Below, in pieces: positions 7,295 through 12,810 of a stretch of DNA of 12,810 nt (within the stretch, counting starts at the first letter, position 1; each line of letters begins with the position of its first letter). Below the pieces are notes generated by a model. It did not search any database. It was not told where the DNA came from and worked only from the letters and a program-made list of their open reading frames with translations. A program made the translations under genes and the position numbers. The stretch is from Alphaproteobacteria bacterium (GTDB lineage: Bacteria; Pseudomonadota; Alphaproteobacteria; Rickettsiales; UBA1997). The stretch is taken from assembly GCA_016869775.1 (NCBI GenBank), contig VGDJ01000026.1, positions 1 to 12,810 of the forward strand. Reading direction: 5' to 3'.

Positions 7295-7377
7295 AAAATT
7301 TAGATTATTTTTTTGATAAATTATTTCTTATTAGAAGAGATTTAAAAATTAATTTTATTTTAAGAAATATTAATTTT

Positions 7378-7406
7378 TTGCAAGTTTTTTTTGGTCGCCT
7401 TATAAA
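7378..7406 (+). promoter_or_regulatory. Candidate sigma-70 promoter of ssb
   Basis: TTGCAA (7378-7383) and TATAAA (7401-7406) are separated by exactly 17 bp, the optimal spacing. Transcription would start near 7413 and give an untranslated leader of about 80 nt before ssb. TTGCAA is self-complementary and could also serve as the -35 of the divergent isomerase gene, though its minus-strand -10 is less clear. Confidence 0.5.
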
Positions 7407-7491
7407 TAAAAATTGAAGCTAGTTTTTAAATTTTTGCAATTTATTATGAAGCTACAAACGGTCGTTTTATTAATTCTAATTATCAAAATCT

Positions 7492-7968
7492 ATGTCAATT
7501 AACAAAGTAATATTGGTCGGAAATTTAGGGCAAGATCCAGAAATTCGTTCAACCCAAGATGGTCGCGAAATTGCTAATTTTTCATTAGCTACGTCAGAAA
7601 GCTGGAAAGACAAAAATACCGGTGAAAAAAAAGATAAAACTGAATGGCATAGAGTGGTTATTTTTTCGCAAGGATTGGTTGGGATAGCAAAAAATTATTT
7701 AAAAAAAGGAACTAAGGTTTATCTCGAGGGTTCACTTCAGACCCGAAAATGGACCGATAATCAGGGTGTCGAAAAATATACCACCGAAATAGTTTTACAA
7801 AATTATAATTCAACTTTGCAAATTCTTGATTCTCGAGATCGCTCAGCTGGTGATTCTGCAGAAGCATATGTTGGTAGCAATAACTACGGCAATAAGAATT
7901 CAAATAATTCAAGTCGAAAAAATAACGACGTCGTAATTGAAGAAAATGACGATGAAATTCCATTTTAA
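7492..7968 (+). CDS. ssb: Single-stranded DNA-binding protein
   Basis: Homotetrameric protein that coats single-stranded DNA in replication, recombination and repair and recruits partner enzymes through its tail. The N-terminal OB fold (about 1-112) starts with the family signature MSINKVILVGNLGQDPEIR and includes ANFSLATSESW (28-38), TEWHRVVIF (50-58), KKGTKVYLEGSL (71-82) and RKWTDNQGVEKYTTEI (85-100). A short Asn/Ser-rich linker leads to the acidic tip DDEIPF (153-158), the conserved protein-interaction peptide. At 158 residues with intact fold and tail it is complete. It precedes nuoG with a 118-base gap and diverges from the isomerase gene. In many alphaproteobacteria ssb lies directly upstream of gyrA; here they are about 6.7 kb apart and on opposite strands. 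No Shine-Dalgarno motif and no GAAC-N7-GTTC SOS box were seen upstream. Confidence 0.97.
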   Translation: MSINKVILVGNLGQDPEIRSTQDGREIANFSLATSESWKDKNTGEKKDKTEWHRVVIFSQGLVGIAKNYLKKGTKVYLEGSLQTRKWTDNQGVEKYTTEIVLQNYNSTLQILDSRDRSAGDSAEAYVGSNNYGNKNSNNSSRKNNDVVIEENDDEIPF

Positions 7969-8086
7969 TAACAATTAAAATTTTAGTTTTTTCAATTAAA
8001 TTTCCTTCGCAATTTTTTAATTTCTTATTCTGTCTGGTGTATAAATTATTTATATAAATATCTAACCGCTAAAATTTGTTTTCTGC

Positions 8087-10132
8087 ATGGTAAAAATATC
8101 TATTAATGGCAATAGCCACGAGGTTCCTCAGGGTATAACTATAATACAGGCTTGTGAGTTGGTTGGTATCGAAATCCCAAGGTTTTGTTATCACGAAAGA
8201 TTAGCTATTGCTGGAAATTGTCGCATGTGTTTGGTTGGAGTGGCTGGTGGCCCACCAAAGCCAGTAGCTTCTTGCGCTATGCCAGTTAATGAAAACATGC
8301 AGATTTTTACTGATACTCCGATGGTAAAAAAAGCTCGCGAAGGGGTAATGGAGTTTTTGTTGGCGAATCATCCGCTCGATTGCCCAATCTGTGACCAAGC
8401 CGGTGAGTGTGATTTGCAAGATCAAGCTTATCAATATGGTAAAGGTGAGGGTGATTATCGTGAGCATAAAAGATCGGTAACAGATAAAAATATGGGAGTG
8501 TTAATCAAAACCCAAATGACGCGCTGTATTCATTGTACCCGATGCGTAAGATTTATCGAGGATGTTGCCGGAACTACCGAAATCGGAGCTGTAAATCGTG
8601 GCGAAGGAATGGAAATCACCACTTATCTTGAGAAAAATATTAAATCAGAATTATCGGGAAATGTTATTGATTTGTGTCCAGTGGGCGCCTTAACCTCAAA
8701 GCCTTATGCCTTTAAAGCTCGTAGTTGGGAACTAAAAAAAACCGAAACAATTGATGTAATGGATGCTGTTGGAAGCAATATTCGCATTGATTCTCGAGGC
8801 CTCGAAATTATGCGTATATTACCGCGTTTAAACGAAGATATTAATGAAGAATGGATTTCAGATAAAGCTCGATTTTGTTATGACGGATTCAAATATCAAA
8901 GACTTGACAAGCCATACTTAAAAATCGACGAAAAATTCCAATCCGTTAGCTTTGAAGAATGTTATGATAAAATTGCCGAACTAGTAAAAAATATTTCTCC
9001 CGACGAAATCGGCGCTTTATGTGGCAATCTTTCATCGCTCGATGATATTTTTGCGCTTAAAAAATTAATGCAAAATTTGGGCTCGCAGAATTTTGATTGT
9101 CGTCTTAGCGATCAAAAGTTTAGTGGCCAAATAAAAGGTGATTATTTATTTAACACCACGATTGCTAAAATTGATGAAGCGGAAAGCTGTTTATTGATCG
9201 GGGTCAATCCTCGTAAAGATGCTCCTATTTTAAACGCCAGAATTCGTAAAAGATTTTTAACCAAAAAAATTAAAATCGCTTCGATCGGCGATGCTGGAGA
9301 TTTAACCTACAAATATCAGCATCTAGGCGATGATTTAAATATTTTACAAGAAATTCTCGATGGTAAAAATTCTTACTGCGAAATTCTTAAAAATTCTAAA
9401 AATAACATGCTAATTATGGGCGAAGATGTTGTTGCTAGAAGGGACGGTGCCGAAATTTTAAAATTATGTAAAGCTATTGCAAAAAAATATAATTTAATTC
9501 GTGACGACTGGAACGGCTTTAATTTTTTAGCAAGAAATACTGGTTTAATAAATGGATTAGAGCTTGGTTTTATATCAAAAAATGGCGTCAAAGAAATTTT
9601 AAATAAAGCTGAAAATGGCGATCTAAAGTTATTGTTTTTGCATGGCGTTGATGACGAAATTGATTTTACAAAATTACAAAATTGCTTTGTTGTATACATC
9701 GGAACCAATGGCGATAGGGCTGTAAAAATTGCTGATATAATTTTACCTGGTTCAAATTATGCTGAAAAAGATGCTTTTTACATCAATTTAGAAGGCAGAA
9801 TTCAGAATACTCGAAGAGCGGTATTTGCGCCAAATTTGGCAAAAATCGATGCTAATATTATTTGCGAAATTGCCAACAAGCTTAACTTAAATCTAGGTTT
9901 TAACAATCACGAACAATTATCAGAAGTTCTTGAATGTGAATATAAAGTTTTGTCAAAAATCAATCAATTGCCATCAATTAATCAAAAAATTTTAGAAGCT
10001 CTAGATGACAATTTTATCAATTCAATTGCCAATGAAGATAAAATTTCGATTCGCAATTATGATTATTACTTAACTAATTCTATTGCGAGATCGTCACGAA
10101 TTTTGAACAAATGTAGTGCTGAAAATATATAA
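8087..10132 (+). CDS. nuoG: NADH-quinone oxidoreductase subunit G (complex I 75-kDa subunit)
   Basis: Peripheral-arm subunit of respiratory complex I that carries electrons from NuoF to NuoI through three iron-sulfur clusters. The N-terminal 2Fe-2S ferredoxin domain has Cys34, Cys45, Cys48 and Cys63 (cluster N1b). HPLDCPICDQAGEC supplies His95, Cys99, Cys102 and Cys108 (N5). CIHCTRC with Cys147, Cys150, Cys153 and the later Cys197 in DLCPVGAL holds N4. The rest (about 215-620) is the molybdopterin-oxidoreductase-like domain, which binds no cofactor, with SNIRIDSRG, LPRLNEDINEEW and YDGFKYQRLD. The additional N7 cysteine motif of the longer E. coli-type protein was not seen. The 681-residue length and wording match rickettsial/mitochondrial-type NuoG. 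Its usual partners nuoF, nuoH and nuoI are not adjacent: ssb lies before it and rpsP after it. Confidence 0.96.
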   Translation: MVKISINGNSHEVPQGITIIQACELVGIEIPRFCYHERLAIAGNCRMCLVGVAGGPPKPVASCAMPVNENMQIFTDTPMVKKAREGVMEFLLANHPLDCPICDQAGECDLQDQAYQYGKGEGDYREHKRSVTDKNMGVLIKTQMTRCIHCTRCVRFIEDVAGTTEIGAVNRGEGMEITTYLEKNIKSELSGNVIDLCPVGALTSKPYAFKARSWELKKTETIDVMDAVGSNIRIDSRGLEIMRILPRLNEDINEEWISDKARFCYDGFKYQRLDKPYLKIDEKFQSVSFEECYDKIAELVKNISPDEIGALCGNLSSLDDIFALKKLMQNLGSQNFDCRLSDQKFSGQIKGDYLFNTTIAKIDEAESCLLIGVNPRKDAPILNARIRKRFLTKKIKIASIGDAGDLTYKYQHLGDDLNILQEILDGKNSYCEILKNSKNNMLIMGEDVVARRDGAEILKLCKAIAKKYNLIRDDWNGFNFLARNTGLINGLELGFISKNGVKEILNKAENGDLKLLFLHGVDDEIDFTKLQNCFVVYIGTNGDRAVKIADIILPGSNYAEKDAFYINLEGRIQNTRRAVFAPNLAKIDANIICEIANKLNLNLGFNNHEQLSEVLECEYKVLSKINQLPSINQKILEALDDNFINSIANEDKISIRNYDYYLTNSIARSSRILNKCSAENI

Positions 10133-10166
10133 AACTTTTGCCTCTAATTTCGTTCTAAAAACTGAC

Positions 10167-10194
10167 TTGCAATTGAATTTGTTTATTTTATGAT
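10167..10194 (+). promoter_or_regulatory. Candidate sigma-70 promoter of rpsP
   Basis: TTGCAA (10167-10172) and TATGAT (10189-10194) are 16 bp apart in the 105-base nuoG-rpsP gap. The -10 matches at five of six positions. A start near 10201 would leave a leader of about 37 nt. The -35 hexamer is the same TTGCAA seen before ssb. Confidence 0.42.
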
Positions 10195-10237
10195 TCGCGC
10201 ATTCCTCAACCGTCTATAAGCTAAATATATTTTAAAA

Positions 10238-10609
10238 ATGATCAAAATTCGTCTATCTCGTGGAGGCAGAACAAATCTCCCATATTACCGCATTCTTGCA
10301 ACAAATAGCACCTCTCCTCGTGATTCTAAGTTTTTAGAAAAGCTTGGAACCTACAATCCACTTCTTGGTGATTCAGATGAAAAGCGCGTTACCATAAACA
10401 AAGAAAGAGCAGAATATTGGCTTTCAGTCGGAGCGCAACCTTCAGAAAAAGTTGCTAAATTTTTAATAAATCTTGGAGTTAAGGGTGCTGAAAAATATAA
10501 ACCAAAATTTAAACCAAAAACCAAGGGTTCCAATCTCAAGAAAAAGGCTCAAGAAAAGTTAGCCAAAGAAATCGAAGCTCAAAAATCTCAAGAAGAAGCT
10601 TCGGCATAA
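10238..10609 (+). CDS. rpsP: 30S ribosomal protein bS16 with lysine-rich C-terminal tail
   Basis: Small-subunit ribosomal protein that binds 16S rRNA and helps assemble the 5' and central domains. The core (about 1-82) opens with MIKIRLSRGGRTNLPYYRIL and contains SPRDSKFLEKLGTYNP (26-41), KERAEYWLSVGAQPSEKV (55-72) and LINLGV. A basic then acidic tail follows (about 85-123), rich in Lys, Gln, Glu and Ala. Such tails are common in alphaproteobacterial bS16 and make the protein longer than the 82-residue E. coli form. In most bacteria rpsP leads an operon with rimM, trmD and rplS; here it is followed by a terminator and rdgB, so it is a single-gene unit. Upstream of the ATG only A/T sequence is seen, with no Shine-Dalgarno motif. 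Confidence 0.97.
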   Translation: MIKIRLSRGGRTNLPYYRILATNSTSPRDSKFLEKLGTYNPLLGDSDEKRVTINKERAEYWLSVGAQPSEKVAKFLINLGVKGAEKYKPKFKPKTKGSNLKKKAQEKLAKEIEAQKSQEEASA

Positions 10610-10656
10610 AATGCTTATATAAATTCAATAATTTACCAATTTATTATTTGCCAAAG

Positions 10657-10690
10657 AAAGGCTGGATTTGTTAATAAATCCAGCCTTTAA
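10657..10690 (+). terminator. Hairpin terminator after rpsP
   Basis: AAAGGCTGGATTT (10657-10669) pairs perfectly with AAATCCAGCCTTT (10676-10688) around a 6-base loop. This is the most stable hairpin in the right half of the window, about 50 bases after the rpsP stop. The following tail (TTTAATTATTAT) is T-rich but interrupted. The symmetry of the A and T ends would allow function in both directions. It separates rpsP from rdgB. Confidence 0.78.
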
Positions 10691-10712
10691 TTATTATCCC
10701 CATCGTAAAATC

Positions 10713-10718
10713 TATAAT
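10713..10718 (+). promoter_or_regulatory. Candidate -10 element upstream of rdgB
   Basis: A perfect TATAAT hexamer lies just beyond the rpsP terminator, in the right place for an rdgB promoter, with a leader of about 80 nt. No good -35 hexamer sits 16-18 bp upstream (only TTATTA-like sequence), so the call is weak. Confidence 0.3.
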
Positions 10719-10804
10719 TTAAAACTCTCGCTAGCTCAAGGTTGTAAATCTAAAATTTATTTCTAATTTGTTTTTGGTAAATCTTATTAAAGTTCAATCT
10801 ACCG

Positions 10805-11431
10805 ATGAAAAAAATCCTTATCGCCACCAATAATAAAGGCAAATTTAATGAAATTTCTCAATTATTAAATAGACTTGATATTCAAGCTTTATCAGCCTTT
10901 GAATATAATTTATCTGAACCAAAAGAAACTTCTTCAACCTTCGCAGGAAATGCTTTAATTAAAGCGCAATTTTATGGCAAAATGACCAATCAAATTGCTT
11001 TGGCGGATGATTCGGGTTTGTGCGTTGATGATTTAGACGGTAAGCCCGGGATTCATTCGGCGCGCTTTGCTTATAATAACGGACAAAAAGATTTTAATTG
11101 GGCTTTTAAAAAAATTTTTGATGAGTTGGAGTGCAAAAAAATTTTTCCATATAATCGTCCGTCAGCCCATTTTATTTGTAATTTGTGTTTATTTAATCCC
11201 AAGAATGATTTTGCTGTAAATTTCGAAGGACGCGTTGATGGCCATTTAACTTATCCACCAAGGGGCGATAATGGTTTTGGTTACGATCCGATTTTTATAA
11301 AAAATAATTTTTCACAAACTTTTGGTGAAATTAGTGCAGATCTTAAGCATTCAATTTCTCACCGTTTTATGGCGTTTTTACAACTTGAAAATTGGTTGAA
11401 AAAAACTATAATTTATTCAATTAATTCTTAA
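10805..11431 (+). CDS. rdgB: XTP/dITP diphosphohydrolase (non-canonical purine NTP pyrophosphatase, RdgB/HAM1 family)
   Basis: House-cleaning enzyme that hydrolyses ITP, dITP and XTP to the monophosphate and pyrophosphate, keeping deaminated purines out of nucleic acids. The 208-residue product shows the N-terminal nucleotide-binding signature ILIATNNKGKFNEI (4-17), FAGNALIKA (46-54), the catalytic LADDSGLCVDDLDGKPGIHSAR (67 onward, with Asp69 as the probable general base), GFGYDPIF (157-164) and base-recognising SHR (185-187). All hallmark residues are present, so it should be active. The segment around 107-123 (ELECKKIFPYNRPSAHF) sits where an RxAxF motif is usual. It follows the rpsP terminator and precedes dnaJ by only 61 bases on the same strand with no clear terminator between, so the two may share a transcript. 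There is no Shine-Dalgarno motif. Confidence 0.95.
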   Translation: MKKILIATNNKGKFNEISQLLNRLDIQALSAFEYNLSEPKETSSTFAGNALIKAQFYGKMTNQIALADDSGLCVDDLDGKPGIHSARFAYNNGQKDFNWAFKKIFDELECKKIFPYNRPSAHFICNLCLFNPKNDFAVNFEGRVDGHLTYPPRGDNGFGYDPIFIKNNFSQTFGEISADLKHSISHRFMAFLQLENWLKKTIIYSINS

Positions 11432-11492
11432 TTATTGATACCAAAAATTCCTATTTTTTTAAAAAAATTCCTTAAATAGATTATTTTAATTT

Positions 11493-12638
11493 ATGAGTAA
11501 AAGAGATTATTATGAAGTGCTTGGAGTTAGCAAAAAAGCCAGCGCAGAAGATATTAAAAAAGCTTATCGAAAATTAGCGATGCAATATCACCCAGACCGC
11601 AATCCAGGTGATAAAGAAGCCGAAAAAAAATTTAAAGAAGCTACCGAAGCTTATGAGGTGCTAAAAGATGACGATAAACGCGCCGGTTACGATCGCTTTG
11701 GCCATCAAGAACAAGGATTTGGCGGTGGATATTCGTCGCGAACAGGTGGAGCTGGTTTTGATGGTTTCGATTTTAATGATATTTTTAGTAATTTTGGTGA
11801 TTTTTTTGGGGGTAATGGAAATGAGCAAAGAACGCGCAAAAAAGCTTCAGCTCAAAGAGGTTCAGATGTTCGTTATAATCTCGAAATTTCACTCGAAGAA
11901 GCTTTTGCCGGTTGTTCTGAAAATATTACCTTTACCATTCCCTCAAATTGTGATTCATGTGGTGGAACTGGTTCAAGCGACAAATCTAAACCTACAACTT
12001 GTCCAACATGCGGAGGATCTGGTGTAATTAGAGTTCAGCAAGGCTTTTTTATAGTTGAAAAAACTTGTCATACATGTGGAGGAAGTGGAGAGGTAGTTAA
12101 AAATCCATGTAAAAAGTGCCATGGTCATGGTCGAGTTAACAAAGAACGAACTTTAACTGCAAAAATTCCGGCCGGTGTTGAAGAAGGTAATCGTATTCGT
12201 TTTGCAGGGCAGGGTGAGGCTGGTTTAAGGGGGGCTCAGGCTGGCGATTTATATGTTTATGTAACTATTAGAAAACACCAATTTTTTATTAGAAAAGACG
12301 AAGATATTCACTTTGAGATGCCTCTCAGAGTTACAACAGCATGTTTGGGTGGTTCTATTGAAATTCCTACTATTGATGGCTCAAAAGTTAAATTACAAAT
12401 TCCTGAAGGTTCTCAAAATGGTGATATTTTGCGTTTAAAATCCAAAGGTATGAGTGTTGTAAACTCAGGAGGTAGAAGAGGCGACATGTTTGTTAAGTTG
12501 AATATTGAAGTGCCGGTTAAGTTATCTTCAGAAGAAAAAGATTTGTTGCAAAAACTAGATAAAATTATGGCTAACAAAGCTTCAAGTAATCCTAAATCAG
12601 AAAGTTTTTTTAAAAAAGTCGGCGATTTTTTTAAATAA
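11493..12638 (+). CDS. dnaJ: Chaperone protein DnaJ (Hsp40, type I)
   Basis: Co-chaperone that binds unfolded clients and stimulates DnaK ATPase. All type I domains are present in 381 residues. The J domain (about 4-70) has KKAYRKLAMQYHPDRNPGD, with the HPD triad at 33-35. The Gly/Phe-rich linker (about 75-108) contains GGGY, GGAGFDGFDFNDIF and FGDFFGG. The zinc-finger region has four CxxCxGxG repeats starting at Cys153, Cys170, Cys192 and Cys206. The two C-terminal substrate-binding beta domains (about 218-345) include IPAGVEEGNRIRFAGQGEAG. The short tail ends GDFFK. Alphaproteobacteria usually place dnaJ next to dnaK; here rdgB is upstream and no dnaK is in the window. I saw no RpoH-type promoter or CIRCE element in the 61-base upstream gap, so heat-shock control is not evident. 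There is no Shine-Dalgarno motif before the ATG. Confidence 0.98.
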   Translation: MSKRDYYEVLGVSKKASAEDIKKAYRKLAMQYHPDRNPGDKEAEKKFKEATEAYEVLKDDDKRAGYDRFGHQEQGFGGGYSSRTGGAGFDGFDFNDIFSNFGDFFGGNGNEQRTRKKASAQRGSDVRYNLEISLEEAFAGCSENITFTIPSNCDSCGGTGSSDKSKPTTCPTCGGSGVIRVQQGFFIVEKTCHTCGGSGEVVKNPCKKCHGHGRVNKERTLTAKIPAGVEEGNRIRFAGQGEAGLRGAQAGDLYVYVTIRKHQFFIRKDEDIHFEMPLRVTTACLGGSIEIPTIDGSKVKLQIPEGSQNGDILRLKSKGMSVVNSGGRRGDMFVKLNIEVPVKLSSEEKDLLQKLDKIMANKASSNPKSESFFKKVGDFFK

Positions 12639-12810
12639 TCAATTGTTCATGCAAAAATTTGTTTAAAAAATTTTAAATTTCTTCTTGGCATCTTTTTTCT
12701 TGGTTTAGAAATATTTAAACAACCTTAAAAATTTAGATTTAAATTCTGATCACAGCATATGCCTTTCCAAATAAAAAAATCTAAATCATTCCTCCAGCTA
12801 GAATCTCAGC

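Noticed and set aside
7349..7363. TTAA-N7-TTAA, a full CtrA-type site in the ppi-ssb spacer.
   Set aside because: In spacers this AT-rich the motif is expected by chance about as often as seen, and neither neighbour is a typical CtrA target.
12731..12786. Inverted repeat ATTTAGATTT / AAATCTAAAT after dnaJ, a possible terminator.
   Set aside because: The stem is almost pure A/T, the loop is 36 bases and no T-run follows; too weak to call.
12781..12810. Minus-strand open frame reading AEILAGGMI then TAG at the right edge, a possible gene C-terminus.
   Set aside because: Only nine codons are visible and no family can be recognised. It competes with a plus-strand reading over the same bases, so it is not supported as a feature.
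12759..12810. Plus-strand ATG starting MPFQIKKSKSFLQLESQ and open to the window end.
   Set aside because: Seventeen codons with no recognisable family and no ribosome binding site or clear promoter; equally likely to be chance.

Overview
The window reads as a chromosomal stretch of an AT-rich alphaproteobacterium, probably from a host-associated or genome-reduced lineage close to Rickettsiales or Holosporales. The support is the alphaproteobacterial style of GyrA and NuoG, a class Ia ribonucleotide reductase alpha chain with no ATP-cone, long and extremely AT-rich spacers, and scattered housekeeping genes. The exact order cannot be fixed from these bases. No rRNA, tRNA, CRISPR array, insertion sequence or phage gene was seen.

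Layout. Bases 1-807 (-) hold the N-terminal 269 codons of gyrA, which runs off the left edge. A divergent spacer separates it from dapB (1059-1853, +). Convergent to dapB is a TonB-dependent outer-membrane receptor gene (1920-4130, -). Then come nrdA (4341-6221, -) with a paired NrdR-box operator upstream, and a secreted cyclophilin-type prolyl isomerase (6731-7294, -) closed by a strong hairpin terminator. A divergent spacer leads to four-plus-one rightward genes: ssb (7492-7968), nuoG (8087-10132), rpsP (10238-10609, followed by a hairpin terminator), rdgB (10805-11431) and dnaJ (11493-12638). The last 172 bases hold no gene I can support.

Functionally the window is core cell maintenance: DNA topology (GyrA), ssDNA handling (SSB), dNTP supply (NrdA) and pool sanitising (RdgB), respiration (NuoG), translation (bS16), protein folding (DnaJ, periplasmic PPIase), and peptidoglycan/lysine precursor synthesis (DapB). 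The one accessory-looking function is the TonB-dependent receptor, which implies an energised outer membrane and nutrient (probably metal-chelate) import; strictly intracellular relatives often lack these receptors.

The most notable features are not a new system. They are (1) two NrdR-like boxes at the canonical spacing before nrdA, (2) no Shine-Dalgarno motif before any of the ten starts, (3) genes usually found in conserved clusters (nuoG, rpsP, dnaJ, gyrA/ppi/ssb) standing alone or rearranged, and (4) a perfect 19-bp dyad before the TonB receptor.
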